From the NCBI GenBank assembly GCA_946811695.1, contig OX328123.1, positions 29,343,037 to 29,407,036 on the forward strand: a DNA stretch of 64,000 nucleotides. Direction: 5' to 3'. This DNA is from Gonocerus acuteangulatus. Its lineage: Eukaryota; Arthropoda; Insecta; Hemiptera; Coreidae. Position 1 is the stretch's first letter, and each line of letters begins with the position of its first letter. Positions 11,341-22,754 of the stretch are shown one piece after another. The notes beneath the pieces are model-generated. The model was not told the origin of the DNA. It made no database searches and was given only the letters and a program-made list of their open reading frames with translations. Position numbers and translations under genes: made by a program.

Positions 11341-11684
11341 GGGGCGAGGTTAGCTCAGTGGTAGAGCACTGGACTAATAAGCTGGAGGCCTGAGTTCAAA
11401 TCCCGAGCAAGCACTAAAGATTTTTTCTTCTGGTGTCTTCGTTCACCGGTCGAATTCGGCCTCCCTGACCGTCCCTAGGCCAACCCAGCCTTTAATTAAT
11501 TTAATAATGGGTACCTTGGTTGGTGCTAATGACTCTAGCAGTCGAAGCAGCCAAGGGGAAAATCAGGCGGCCGGAGCATAGTACTGACCACACTATCTCC
11601 CTAGTGTGCCGTATGGTCATGAATCAGATACCTCTATAGTATCTGCCCCTCAGGGCCCTCGTGGCCTGTTACGGGACTGATTTT
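11341..11684 (+). mobile_element. Full-length tRNA-derived SINE (family A), copy 1
   Basis: The head reads GCGAGGTTAGCTCAGTGGTA with a clear A box and a B-box-like GAGTTCAAATCC. The anticodon-loop position is CTAATAA, which suggests tRNA-Ile (AAT). The body contains a hairpin CCTTGG/CCAAGG (11514-11519 with 11551-11556) and ends GTTACGGGACTGATTTTTT. It is bounded by a perfect 14-base duplication TTAATATGATTGGT at 11327-11340 and 11685-11698, so both ends are defined. Other copies: 32089-32442, 35915-36196, 50718-51008, 33972-34225 and 39607-39830. Confidence 0.92.
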
Positions 11685-11698
11685 TTAATATGATTGGT

Positions 11699-13440
11699 AT
11701 ATTACTTTCATCATTATACCCTGAACATGTCGAATATAGCCCCTGGTAGTGTGTTAGTATATTGTATACCAGACTTTACCTTCAAAACAAATAACCTAAA
11801 ATATTTTTTTTTAAATCACAACTAACAAAAATGTTCATTCACTAAAAATTGGGTGGTATATTCTTTTCACTTGTTTACTAATAATAGTCCTTGTAGACAA
11901 ATTATATTTACTTATTGATTTCATTTTTTTGGTATAAATTCATACAGAAGGTTTGTTGTGTATTTTTCATGATTAAGGCAAAATTATTGAAAATCTATGA
12001 AAGACATTATTAGGTGAATGGCGCTATGCATTATAAAATGTCTAAAGAAGGCGGGACACCGACTTTGCCCAGGTGACGGGAGATGAGGCATCAACTCCCG
12101 GCTTTCTGATCTTTAAGCGCCCCCGGTGCTCCCCGGATATAGCGGTCCGATCATTAAATGTGAGGTTTATCTGCCAGGACTCAGCGGGGATCTGAGACTC
12201 GGGAGCTGCTCCTGTCTCATCATTTCCCTGTTTTAGAGCCCATCAAATCCAGGTCTCGGCTACTGGCTTTCTCTGTCTTCAGTGTCAAGTTGTAAATTTC
12301 ATTAATTAAGGATGTAGGAGTTTTTTTTTTTTTTTGAAAAAAAAGAAAAGAAAACAAATTAGCCCAAAAATCTTGGATGCCTCTAAGTGACTAGAGGTAA
12401 TAAACAAACCTATGCTTATCTACTTAATATGAAAGGAATCACGACATGCCTTCTTCAGATGTCAAACAGTGTTCCTAAAGAGTTGATGACAATTTCGAAG
12501 ATACTTAGGAAAAGTAGTTAAGAGTCACAGCAAAAAAGAATTCTATTGCTATGGACAAGAAGGTAATCCTTGTAAAGCTAAATCTTCTACAAACGGTGTA
12601 ACTATTAAACCAGTCCCACCAATGAAGAAACTGCCAACTACTCAAGAAGAAGCTGTTTTAATTGACTACTGTAATAAGGCATTTGTAAATAATGACTAGC
12701 TCCAATAAAACTACAGTACTTAGCAACTCCTATCCTATATGACTTTCTTTCTTCTATTTGGCTTTGGTCATTAATGAATCAGGCACAATCTTTCAAAAAA
12801 TCTGTTTCGTGGCCTCATCGCCACATCTTCAATTGCCACCAGAATCTAGACATTCTTATAAGGGCTTTATAGGCTTCTTCTAAACTATGTAATTTACTTA
12901 CAAACAAAACGAAAATTAAATTAACTTCCAATAAACAATGATTTTACAATGGAGGCCACCATGAATAACAAGACGATAAAGTATTAGATTTCTTGATATA
13001 TTTCTTACTACTGGAATAATGTATGACAAATGTAATATTGTAAACATTTTAGAAATTCCGCCTACTAAAATGGAAATAGTCCTGTATATATTTGAACCAT
13101 TTGTAAACAGACTTATTTTTTTTTTAGGTGTATGTATTATTTATGATACTTATTTCTGTGCTTATTTACATTTTTTGGTATATAGTTGTGATCGAATCGC
13201 TTTTAATTTAAAAGGGCATCGCCTGTTGAAATGAGGTATCTTTCACAAAATGGTAAATGGAATGAATGAAGATAAAATATTCTACTTATTTTTAGCTCAT
13301 GCGCATCTACCCTGAATAGTCATTGTAATAGATTCAATGTTTATGTTAAAAGAAGGAAAATTTTAAAATGTAAAAAACATTAAATAACTAAATAATAATT
13401 GTTCCTTTTTTGTCAAATAAAATGTAAAAAAATACATGAA

Positions 13441-13443
<3 letters not shown>
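11699..13443. other. Unassigned interval with one PLE scar
   Basis: A GC-richer patch at 12050-12290 has no readable domain. At 12801-12835 (minus) TTGAAGA, helix II GTGGC/GCCAC and GAAACAG look like a hammerhead from another PLE family with a C to T change in the core. A 20-base partial match (GAGGCCACGAAACA) recurs near 58559-58576 (minus). A short frame at about 12560-12700 ending EEAVLIDYCNKAFVNND is not recognised. Confidence 0.4.

Positions 13444-13472
<29 letters not shown>
13444..13472. repeat. Poly(A) tract
   Basis: Run of 29 A just before GGCCGGCCGG. Confidence 0.9.
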
Positions 13473-13476
<4 letters not shown>

Positions 13477-13510
13477 GCCGGCCGGATATTTTTCTTATAA
13501 TTTTTTTTTA

Positions 13511-13601
13511 ATGAGAAAATTCCTTCCCGCCGGTGGGACTCGAACCCACCATCTCCCGCATCAAAATCTAATGCGTTAGCCACTAGACCACTGGAAGACC
13601 C
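13511..13601 (-). mobile_element. tRNA-like head of a family B SINE, 3'-truncated
   Basis: On the minus strand an A box TGGTCTAGTGGC (13579-13590) and a B box GGTTCGAGTCC (13536-13546) with a perfect five-base T stem GTGGG/CCCAC make this the best tRNA-like head in the window. The sequence continues into GGAATTTTCTCATT, the same SINE-specific stretch as in the copies at 3429 and 62410, so it is a SINE and not a tRNA gene. The outer seven bases do not form a proper acceptor stem. The terminal hairpin is missing. Confidence 0.7.
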
Positions 13602-15509
13602 AATTCTGTCATTATTGCCAACCTATTGTGCATTGGACACACACTGAGAATTTGTTCTATGATCAGCTGTACAGATAAATCACAGAAACTGGATGGTGAA
13701 GGCGATTGGGTAGAAGATATCTATAAATTTAATAAACGGTGTACAATGTTTTAATGGAAAAGTCTGTTCCTCCTTCCTCCTCGAAGTGCGCAGGAGGAAT
13801 GCATTTTTCCTGAATTTTTAACGTTTGGGAAAACTAGTTCTCCTTAAGCAGTCCATTCGTTTGTTAGGAGTGAATGATTTTATATTTTCCGTCAAGATTA
13901 CCTCTGCATGAATACTACATCTGCGTATTTAGTGTTTTTATATGGATGAATATTGTGAGATTCCCTGTGACGGAATGGATTTCGTTTCCAGGTCTCGCTG
14001 TGTAGTGTACACTAAACTGGTGTGCCCCTCTCAGAGTATATGTGGAGAGTCGACTGGCAGCTTATCAGTCCGGATTTGATAAATATGCAGTAACTTCACA
14101 AATATTGTGTGGCCCGTTCTACCCGATCGGATTCCGTGTGAACGCAGGTTTTGCTTTTCCAAGAGGGTGAGTTCTCGACTCAAGGGATCAGACTTTCAGA
14201 CACACACAGGCATGTCTGCTACAATATGATCACCTCACCAAATAATATACAAGGGAGTATGCTGGATGTTTACCTGTTTAATGATGGCAAGCTAATCTTT
14301 GTGTCAAGGATTATGTGCTTGTCCCAAAGCTGACAGATTTGGTAAGTACTTGCTGCGTATGTAAGATGTGCAGAACCTCCAAGATTGTGAGCTCTCCTAT
14401 GAAGGATTGCATTTGCTGTTTATACAAGCTACCAAATTCCTACAACATATTTTAGCCTCTTCTGAGCGGACGGATTTGGTGTATACTCAGCCTGCACTGC
14501 TTACCTCGATTCTGAGAGAATCTACTTGCTGCGCATGCAAGATGTGTATCTCCTCCATATTTGTAAGGTTTTCCCTAAGTGAATGGCTAATTAGATAATG
14601 TGATTGTATTATTTCACCGTCTTATGCAGTATAAATATTTATTCGATGATGTCTACACATCAATAGAGTATTTAGCATTCGACATTTAAAAAAAAAAAAA
14701 AATTAAATTCCATGTTTTTGGGTTGCGCGGCCTTGGAAACCGACATGCCGTGACTACGGATAAGATATTAACAAGAAAAGTATTGACAGGAATAAGCATT
14801 CGAGAACATTTTTGTGGATCGTATCTTCACAGCCTCTGTTGTAAGCAGCCTATACTACAATTTAGGGAACAGCATTTTTATAATTTAATTACAATAATAC
14901 AAATAAATGAATGTATAAATAAATTAAATTTCACACCATTTTATTTTCAATTTACGCAATAAGAAATTTTCCTCTCTAGAAGAACACTCGTTTACTAGGA
15001 TGACCCAATAAGAAATATTTATACATCACGAAAATATGGGTCGTTCAAATTCCTTCTTATGTGTGTGCATATTTTTATATAATAAACACACAAACACACA
15101 TATATTCATATACACACATGATCGAGTTAAACCGCTTTTAGGAATATCAATTATCTATTATGGTAAATAAGACATTTGAATTTTGGTCAGGTTTAGACAA
15201 ATAAGTGTTAGTTTTCAGTAAGCTGCTCATGATAATATTCCACAGTTACATTCTTTCGAAGTTATATGGAAAAAATATATGGATATAAAACCTAAGAAAG
15301 CAGTAGACAAAAGCAGAAATGTCGCTATTTGATGGATTGGATACCGCAGACTTGGTTGGTTGGCTCTTCTACTGGCGAAGAATTATTGTAACATTCATTT
15401 CCTGGCTACGTTAATATCTGTGTGTGTGTGTAAAAAGTCATATAACTGAAGAGACTAATAGAAATGAATAAAAAATAGCCAGCGAGAGGTGACGAAAGAA
15501 ACATGGAGA
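13602..15509. other. Unassigned interval
   Basis: No recognisable element. Short direct similarity between 14338-14380 and 14521-14565 (CTTGCTGCGYATGYAAGATGTG) suggests an old local duplication. A11-A14 and TG runs are present. Confidence 0.35.
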
Positions 15510-15570
15510 AAGTGAAGGAATGAGAGAGAGAGAGGGAGAGGGAGCGAGGGAGAGGGAGAAAGAGAGCGAT
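15510..15570. repeat. GA-rich low-complexity stretch
   Basis: Impure GAGA/GGGAGA repeats. Confidence 0.8.
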
Positions 15571-15864
15571 GAGGGACGAACAAGAGAGGCGGCAGCTCTT
15601 CAAAGGACCCTGTATAATCCGTTTAATAAAGTCTGGTTTTACATAAGATAAAAGGCGGGCAGGAAGACCAAGCCGCTATTTCATTGGGATAATGTGCCGG
15701 GGATTCGGCCTTTAAATTCAAATCTAATAGGGGGATAATTCTCGGCGACCGAGGCGCCATCTGCAATATTGTTCGGGACAACATTAAGTCGGAGAGTTGT
15801 ACCTTGGGGAAAAGGTATTGCATTTCGGGAGGCAGGGCGTCTGGGATCGTTTCTTTCTATTTGC

Positions 15865-15962
15865 ACATTGGAATGCATTAGTGAGACAGACACACACACA
15901 CACACACAGAAACACACATTGGAATGCATTAGTGAGACACACACACACACAGAAACACACAT
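15865..15962. repeat. Duplicated unit with (CA)n
   Basis: The segment CACATTGGAATGCATTAGTG followed by a CA run and AGAAACACAC occurs twice in tandem with different CA lengths. Confidence 0.85.
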
Positions 15963-16329
15963 GTGTGCAGTAAATGTTCAACAACATCGCCCTTTCAAGC
16001 GTGAATATCCCGGACAGTTTTCCATGACGCCGAAATTTAGTGGCGCCATTTCAATTTTCAGTGAGTGAAAAATATTGATTGAATGGGAATTTTTATTCTT
16101 ATTCCAAAATACAATCCACTTTGGAATAATTTAACATTTAAAAAAAATTAGCATTATTCAAAGGGGAGTATTCATGTGTTCAATGCCTACGTAATTAACG
16201 GAACATTTCACATATACATATTCTTAAAACGACAAATATAATATTGTAAAATATCAGTTTCTCAGCTATTCGTGATCATTGATATGTTGTGAAATTATCA
16301 ACAATGAAAATCTGCTTATAAGTTTCTTT

Positions 16330-17051
16330 GAGTCTTTTTACGAAGGCCACATCCAGTTACTTTTGAAGTAGCAGTAGTGATTTATAACAGTTACTCGTAC
16401 TCGCTGATGAGCTTACTGATTAGCTTACAGGTTCTTTGCTGGTTATCTATTACTACTTGACTCATTATCTACGGTTATAATCCATATTAGATAATTGAAA
16501 ACAATATTTATTAATAAAAAGGTTAATATGATCAAAATCAATTCTCTCAACTACGAAAAAATTTATTAAGCATTAAAGTTAACTGTTTTGCAGGTTATGA
16601 AGGATAACATAAACAATGATATTTGTAATCACACATATTTTATTCCTTTTTTCTCTCTCTTTTTGGAAATTTTACATTTATTTAGCATTATGGGCAAACG
16701 TTCTATGCGTTTCCGCTCGCTGCGCTCGCTCAAGAAGATATCAAGACTCTAGTCAATCCAACTCACTAAAATTAATAGAATTCTATTAATTTTTGCGAGT
16801 AAGAAACCAATCACTTTTTCTTTGTCAGAAATTCGCGAACTAATTGTAAAGACCCATTTTTCTCACTAACATAAACAGAGCTTTTTCACAAACAAACGCT
16901 ATTTCACTTTACTCCCAGCAAGAACCAATACAATTGCTCATCGGAATCCTCCAATAGGAAGGCAAAGGAGTTATGCGCTTGCGCTGAATCACTGATAAAA
17001 TCACTGCTGCTACTTCAAAAGTAACTGGATGTGGTCTTCGCAAAAAGACCC
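16330..17051. mobile_element. TIR DNA element with 8-bp duplication, GGGTC ends (Merlin-like?)
   Basis: Inverted ends of about 50 bases: left GAGTCTTTTTACGAAGGCC, right (inverted) GGGTCTTTTTGCGAAGACC, both continuing ACATCCAGTTACTTTTGAAG and TAGCAG. The 8-base flank GTTTCTTT is identical at 16322-16329 and 17052-17059. No transposase frame is visible. The GG start and 8-base duplication fit Merlin, but hAT or P-type origin is not excluded. It contains a 62-bp CpG-rich core at 16703-16764 shared with the element at 20791. Confidence 0.7.
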
Positions 17052-17059
17052 GTTTCTTT

Positions 17060-18129
17060 GATAAGGATTAGACCGTTCGGAACATAATGTGCTCTACTCA
17101 GATGCTAACCAACAAATTTCACGATATTAGAGATAACCTTAATAAATACAGATAAATAAATCAGTTTAAATAATTATGAATGTCGGCAGTAAGAAGATAA
17201 TATTGTTAAGAATATGCAACAAAAAAATGACATTCATTTTATATTTTAATTTATTATGTAAGGATATATTATCTTCTACTGACGGCCATTAGAATGTAAT
17301 TTAATGTATACCGTAAATAAAATGTAATCTCCAAGATCAAGTATGCAGTAACTATCGATGGGACATCGCTAGGAATAAATAAACTCCTTTAATATTTTTT
17401 AAGAAATGAAAACATTAATACCTAAATGTGATAAAATTATTATGCAAGTAGAAGGTAATGTAACTACCAGCTATCGATAAGTGGTGCTACCAGTATGGGT
17501 CTCAGGCCATGTCTGCTCGTAAGGAATGAAGGCGGAAGTAAAACATCTAGCTGTTTAATTCACAAAGATTTATTATAAACATCTTTCTCATTAATACCAG
17601 GATTTCCTAAAATAAAGTAAAAAGAAACAACCACAAATGAAAAACTGATAAAAACATAGACCAAAAGGTTAACTGGAATGAAACAAAGCCTTCCAAATTT
17701 TAAGATTATCTCCGACTGAGATGGCTCTAGCGAAAATTGCACCAAAACCTTTTATGTAGGAAATATATTCAGCTTTCGAATGGCTGCATTCCACTTACCT
17801 TTCACAACCGTTTTCGTGATAATTAAGAATATGTAAAAATTTATTTTCTATCCAAATTCAAGCGACCAGTATTCCGGGACTGAAACGACGATATTATCGC
17901 CACCACCAGATTACAAATACTACACTCATTCAAAAATTACTGATGTTCTTTTGTGGTTGCTTTTAGCTAAAGATTGTGCTTTCCTACAATTATCTTTTTG
18001 ACAAATTGCTGCCTTCTCCCTTCAAGTGGATTAGTTTCGACATTTTGGATCTTCGTGCCCTAAGGGGTAATCCCATCTTGTAGCTTTTTTTTTTTACAAT
18101 TTCTTTTATGGGCTAAAATTCTTCCTTAA
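17060..18129. other. Unassigned interval
   Basis: AT-rich, no recognised gene, RNA or element border. Confidence 0.4.
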
Positions 18130-18137
18130 CTAATCGC

Positions 18138-18987
18138 TAGAGCCCGGAAGATAGGCATTTATTTTTGGTTAAAATAGGCAGGCAAAAAGGCACTTGAAAT
18201 ACTGAAAATAGGCAGTACTGTAATTAAAATAGGCATTTATTAGGAGTGAAGGCAAAAAGGAATCTCACTCATTATTAATGAAAATATGTATTTTAAATAC
18301 TCATTCATTTCTTTATTATCAATTTATCACAGAATTAGTGTACTTACCCTTACTTTCCTTTACAATGTTTCCCCCCCCCCTCCCCCTACAAGCAACAACA
18401 AGATGTTTTTTCAAAGTATCAACTCTCATAGACCTTCTAAGCAAAAATGTTTTTCTTTATGGAAAACATTCCATAATGAACATTCCTCTGCATTATCTTA
18501 TCATTTCTAAATCCGGAATCCCAGGTAATTACACCATTGTCACAGCAAAAGGGGTGTGAGGAAGGAGACGTACTTCTCTCATCCTCGCTCTTTTCTGCTA
18601 TTCATTATGCCTGTGCATTCCTTCTACCAAGGAAGGCTCTGTTATTTACAGAGGGTCAATCCAAGGGCTGGGAAAATAAGCTTCGAATTGATATTTGTGA
18701 CGGCAAAATTTAATTTAATTTGTGAAACCTTTTTTTTTTTCGACGAACTGAAATTCGAAATTCGTTATGTGCGTTTTAAAATGATTAAATCACAGAAAAA
18801 AATTGCATAACGAGCAAAAAAGGCAAAAAAAAGGCTTTAAACCTTAAAATAGCCAACATAGGCAAAAAAGGCAAAATAAAAATTGTCTCTACACTTCCTA
18901 AATGCACAGAAACATATTTATTTCTATCTGATTCATCAATATATCCATTCAGATAAAAAAGGCATTTTGCCTAACTTCCGGGCTCTA
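18138..18987. mobile_element. hAT-type non-autonomous element, 850 bp
   Basis: Ends TAGAGCCCGGAAGATAGGCA and, inverted, TAGAGCCCGGAAGTTAGGCA match at all but one of the first 20 bases. Flanks CTAATCGC (18130-18137) and CTAATCAC (18988-18995) match 7/8. The interior is full of AGGCAAAAAGGC and AAAATAGGCA motifs near both ends, a subterminal repeat pattern often bound by hAT transposases. No transposase frame is readable. Confidence 0.85.
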
Positions 18988-18995
18988 CTAATCAC

Positions 18996-19756
18996 AAATG
19001 ATATCCAAGAGAGTTTATGTGAAGATTTTTTTTTTTTTTTTAAATGGGCAAAAAATACGATTTTCCGAGTGAAGTCCCGATGCCGAGTCAACGCGATGCT
19101 CATTTGAAGATAATATTTTGAGCAACAAAATAAGCTAATTGTTAAGCTTTTTTTTGGTGCTCCTTCAATACATTTCTAAATTAAAACCCCTTTTTTACCC
19201 TTATTACAAGAAAGCATGAAAAATAATTAAATAGAAGGAAAATGAACATTTCAGAATATTAACTCGGGCGATACTCTGGCGTCTTCAATTTTTGCCAGAT
19301 CAACTTCGAATTTTAACTGCAGCTTTCTAATATATATTTGGTTGTAAGGTACGTAGGATTGTTTCGATTCATTGAATTATAACGATTTCATGACCGATTG
19401 TCGACGGATTTGTTAATAGAAAATACCACGTGGTTCACCATATTCGAAAAAAAATTAATATTTCTTAAAACTCCTACGTACTTCTTCTTTAGAAATAATT
19501 TTAGTTTTTCGTTCTAGATTAAAAATTGCCGCCTACAGACTATCGCCAGGGGTTCCGATCGTCAGAGCGCTGCCATTTTGTTTTCGAAGACTTCAAACTT
19601 TTTTTTTTTTTCAATACCTTAATATCCCATATAAAACGTTTGATATTGAAAAATATTGGTTTATTTATTATTAATAAATTCAAGAAGATTGCTTTGATTT
19701 TAATAGCACAAGGTAGTATCAACTACCTTAATAAGATTTTCGACAATACTGTGCTC
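18996..19756. other. Unassigned interval
   Basis: No gene or element start recognised. It may include the body of the retroelement whose tail follows. Confidence 0.35.
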
Positions 19757-19803
19757 CGGCGTTAATAGCCAAATTGTTGATTCGCCGTTAAACACACACA
19801 CAA
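19757..19803 (+). mobile_element. Retroelement tail hairpin with ACA-rich end
   Basis: CGGCG/CGCCG stem (19757-19761 with 19783-19787) with a loop starting TTAATAGCC, followed by TTAAACACACACACAAA. This is the same 3' module as at 7887 and at the end of family B SINEs. Confidence 0.55.
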
Positions 19804-20044
19804 AATATTGCGCTGGACGACTGCATTCTCGTTGTTTTTGGAATACCTTTGTAATGCTAAGTCATTTCTTAAGAGCCCCATTCATAAACCACAAAACTCC
19901 ATTCTCGAAGCATTTCCCTGTCTAGACAAATTTTAATTCAGAGAAAGAGGGAGGATCTGGGAATCCTGAACACAAAAAAAAAAAAAAAAAAATGTTAAGT
20001 TGCGGTGAAGCATGGCGGTAAAGAGTAATGCCTGTGCGCGAGAA

Positions 20045-20105
<61 letters not shown>
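20045..20105. repeat. (GA)n microsatellite
   Basis: Nearly pure AG dinucleotides. Confidence 0.95.
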
Positions 20106-20109
<4 letters not shown>

Positions 20110-20317
20110 TAGAGAAGAGGAGCCTATGTTTTGTAAATAGGTAGTATAAGGCGGCTAGATGAAAGAGCGGCCTCAGCTAATTGGTAGAGAGGTGTGTGGC
20201 CCGCCGCCAGTAATAACTCTATCCTTCCTTCACTACTACCTGTCCTGAAGCATAGCTACGCTCATCTCTTTCAGTTCAAACACACTTCTCTCTCTTCTAC
20301 GGGAGGGTTGGAAAAGA

Positions 20318-20550
20318 CATGGCGTGCATAAGGGAGGGCTGCACCAATCCCTTTAAATTTTTTTATTTAATTGGTAAAAATGTGACATAAAACCTTAAAA
20401 ATAAATTAAAAAACATCACTTAGTTCAGAGAATTTTTTGGGGTGTAATAGCGTTTTAGTTCGCTAAATATTATAAGTTATAAATTGTTAATATTCCATAC
20501 CCCTAAATGCTGCCAGCCCTCCCCGAAATTATTATCTATATACGCCCCTG
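20318..20550 (-). mobile_element. hAT-type MITE, CATGGGCGTATATA family, copy 1
   Basis: Ends CATGGCGTGCATAAGGGAGG and, inverted, CAGGGGCGTATATAGATAAT. Flanks GGAAAAGA and GTAAAAGA match 7/8. The interior (inverted: AAAACGCTATTACACCC, TTTATTTTTAAGG, TTTTTACC) is shared with 21930-22124 in the opposite orientation. Confidence 0.75.
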
Positions 20551-20590
20551 GTAAAAGAAATTAAAAAAAAAAAAAACTTTATTCTCGGAC

Positions 20591-20790
20591 ATTGGGTGGT
20601 GTGATTCAAACGGAGTTGATGCTACCACTTCACTATTTCGAAGTTGTAACTACCTTTGGTGTGATTAAACCGGTCCTACAACTACCCCCTGTAGATATAT
20701 CTCGGTTTTCCCGGAGAGGTAGTTACAACTTCATTCTTGGTGTGATAAAAGAGAAGCTACAACTACCTAGGTGTAGTTATATCTTCATTT
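20591..20790. repeat. Imperfect local repeat with GGTGTGATTAAA
   Basis: GGTGTGATTCAAACGG, GGTGTGATTAAACCGG and GGTGTGATAAAAGAGA each precede an ACAACTAC-like block. This is a short degenerate tandem arrangement of unknown origin next to the TIR element at 20791. Confidence 0.45.
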
Positions 20791-21384
20791 GGTACTTACG
20801 TATTAGCGTCAAAGCAGGTTAAAGAGGCGGGTCTCGTTCAGAGATCTGGATCATGGATAACGCATTTCTATTGGTCAATCACTATCAGAGATATCATCTA
20901 TTGTGTTTATAGTAGCCATCTTGTTCCCTTTGTCTTTTTAATGCAATTCATTTGTGTTTTATTTACCCACGCAATTGTTGTTGTTTTTTTTTTGTTACGC
21001 GATTTCAGTGTCTGTGCGAGATAGCGACATCAGAATAGCTAGGATGAAAGCTACTTTTTCGAAGCGATGCCAAATTGTTTATCAGTCCATTATCCAGCGA
21101 AAAACCATCCTTGATCTACATTATCAACGAGTTGGATTGACTAGAGTTTAGATATAATCTTGAGCGAGCGTAGCGAGCGGAAACGCATAGCAATTATGCT
21201 ATTAATATAAGTGCTACGCGTTTTCGCTAGCTAAAGATTATATCTTAACCTAAATCGTTGATAATCCCGTCGCCATATTGGCGAAATCTGATTTGACTCC
21301 TTGATCCAGATCTCTGACACGGTGTAGATCCAGTTCTCTGAGACCCGGCTCTTTAACCTGCTTTGACGCTAATACGTAAGTACC
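20791..21384. mobile_element. TIR DNA element with 8-bp duplication, GGTACTTACG ends
   Basis: Inverted ends GGTACTTACGTATTAGCGTC continuing AAAGCAGGTTAAAGAG are identical for 36 bases and then similar for about 40 more. The target duplication CTTCATTT is perfect at 20783-20790 and 21385-21392. The interior holds an imperfect palindrome around GCGAGCGTAGCGAGCGG and a 62-bp core shared with the element at 16330, although the TIRs differ. No transposase is readable. Confidence 0.85.
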
Positions 21385-21477
21385 CTTCATTTTCTTGAAG
21401 TCTCAGGAGGAGCAGACTTCACTTTTGTCAGCTATTCTTTAAGATCAGGATTAATGCTATTTTAATTATTACTTTGG

Positions 21478-21635
21478 TGCCGGCACGTATATAGGAAATA
21501 ATTTTTGGCTAACGCGGAGTTTGGGGCTATTTTACACCCAAACAAATTTATTCTTTCTGGAATAAGTGATATTATTAAACTAATTTTTGACGCATTATTA
21601 CCGATTAAAAAAAATTAAATTTCGGGGGGGGGCTG
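21478..21635 (+). mobile_element. Truncated hAT-type piece
   Basis: The end GGCACGTATATAGGAAATAA and interior (TTTTACACCC, TTACCGATTAA, AATTTCGGGGGGGGCTG) are a diverged relative of 21930-22124. It stops where the Harbinger relic begins. Confidence 0.5.
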
Positions 21636-21848
21636 TGGATATAGAACGTGTTTTAGGCTACTGAAACAAAGGTTCTCAATTCTTGGGAATTGTGTAAATT
21701 TATCAGTTGAAAGAATACCAAAACTAGTAATGAGCTATGCTGTACTGCATATAAAATAGCTAAAAATCTTGAAGACCCTTTAAATTTTGAGGAACTTGAC
21801 CTGTTGCAACAAAAATTCGTGGAGAAGAAAAGCGAAATAAAATGTTAG
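21633..21848 (+). pseudogene. PIF/Harbinger transposase, C-terminal relic
   Basis: Three frames joined by single-base shifts spell the conserved end of the HARBI1/PIF DDE nuclease. VDIERVF and RLLKQRFSILGNCVNL correspond to the E-R-x-F-G-x-L-K-x-R-F block that contains the last catalytic acidic residue. IPKLVMSYAVLH precedes the usual LHN, here shifted, and IAKNLEDPLNFEELDLL follows, ending at a TAG at 21846-21848. Breaks lie at about 21651 and 21755. The N-terminal catalytic aspartates and the Myb-like partner protein are absent. It sits between hAT-type fragments. The motif order is known for the family; identification is by eye. Confidence 0.75.
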
Positions 21849-21929
21849 CCTTTTTATCTTAAAATTATCAGAATTTCGGAGGGGGCTGGGAAAATGTCGG
21901 GGGGGGGGGCTGAGACCATTTCCGGTGCA

Positions 21930-22124
21930 TGGAATACTAACAATTTAGATCTTGGAAGAGTTTTAGCCAACTAAAACGCTATTACACCCAAAATGGAATA
22001 TTTTTTATGAACTAAATGATCTTATTTAATTTATTTTTAAGGATTTTATGAAATTTTTACCGATCAACTCAAAATTTCGGGGGGGCTGCAGCCCCATCAG
22101 CCCCCCCCTTATATACGGCCATGT
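21930..22124 (+). mobile_element. hAT-type MITE right half, CATGGGCGTATATA family
   Basis: Shares AAAACGCTATTACACCC, AATTTATTTTTAAGG and TTTTTACCGATCAA with 20318-20550 and ends CCCCCCCTTATATACGGCCATG. The palindromic GGGGGGGCTGCAGCCCC lies just inside the end. The left end and a target duplication are not found. Confidence 0.6.
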
Positions 22125-22125
22125 T

Positions 22126-22685
22126 AAAAAAATAATAATAATAAAAAAAAGGGAGGGAATAAAACTAAAATAATTAAAAATAAAGGCATAGACAAAAGAA
22201 AAAGTAAATAGAATAGAATGTAAAATTATACAACAAAAAACAAAACTAATGTGTAATTAATGAAAAAGAAAAAATATATAATATAGATAGACGCTCTGTT
22301 TTCTTTGTATCATTTATTCTACTTACATTTCCATTAAAGATACTAAGAACCATGTACTAAGGTAAAACACATAAAATAAATTAAGCAGTCAGAGAACAGT
22401 TGGGACTCGGCTAAGAAACAGAATCGCATTTTCGTCAAATTCTTTATTTAGTTCGGAAAAGAATTTTCTTATAAATATTACGATTTCATTGGAATTTAGT
22501 TTTTAAAATTATTTATGGCTGTTAATATTTGAAATGACTTTTCAATTATTATTCTAAAGGTTTTTACTGTACCTATATGTTAAAACTGTTTTTAGGTTTA
22601 ACTATTAACTGTTTACTTTATTTACTAAAAGAAGTTGAAATATAGATAGTAAATTTATGTTTAAGCTTGGAAGGAGTTCATTCAG
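22126..22685. other. AT-rich interval
   Basis: A-rich sequence without recognised features. Confidence 0.4.

Positions 22686-22746
<61 letters not shown>
22686..22746. repeat. (TA)n microsatellite
   Basis: About 30 TA units. Confidence 0.95.

Positions 22747-22754
<8 letters not shown>

Noticed and set aside
11341..11416. Functional tRNA-Ile gene
   Set aside because: Stems have several mismatches, and the head belongs to a 344-bp SINE with its own target duplication.
12445..12470. Hammerhead core TCTTCAG on the minus strand
   Set aside because: No helix II or GAAA follows; a seven-base match alone is expected by chance.
13511..13601. Functional tRNA gene on the minus strand
   Set aside because: A and B boxes and T stem are good, but the acceptor arms do not pair and the sequence runs on into SINE-specific sequence shared with two other copies.
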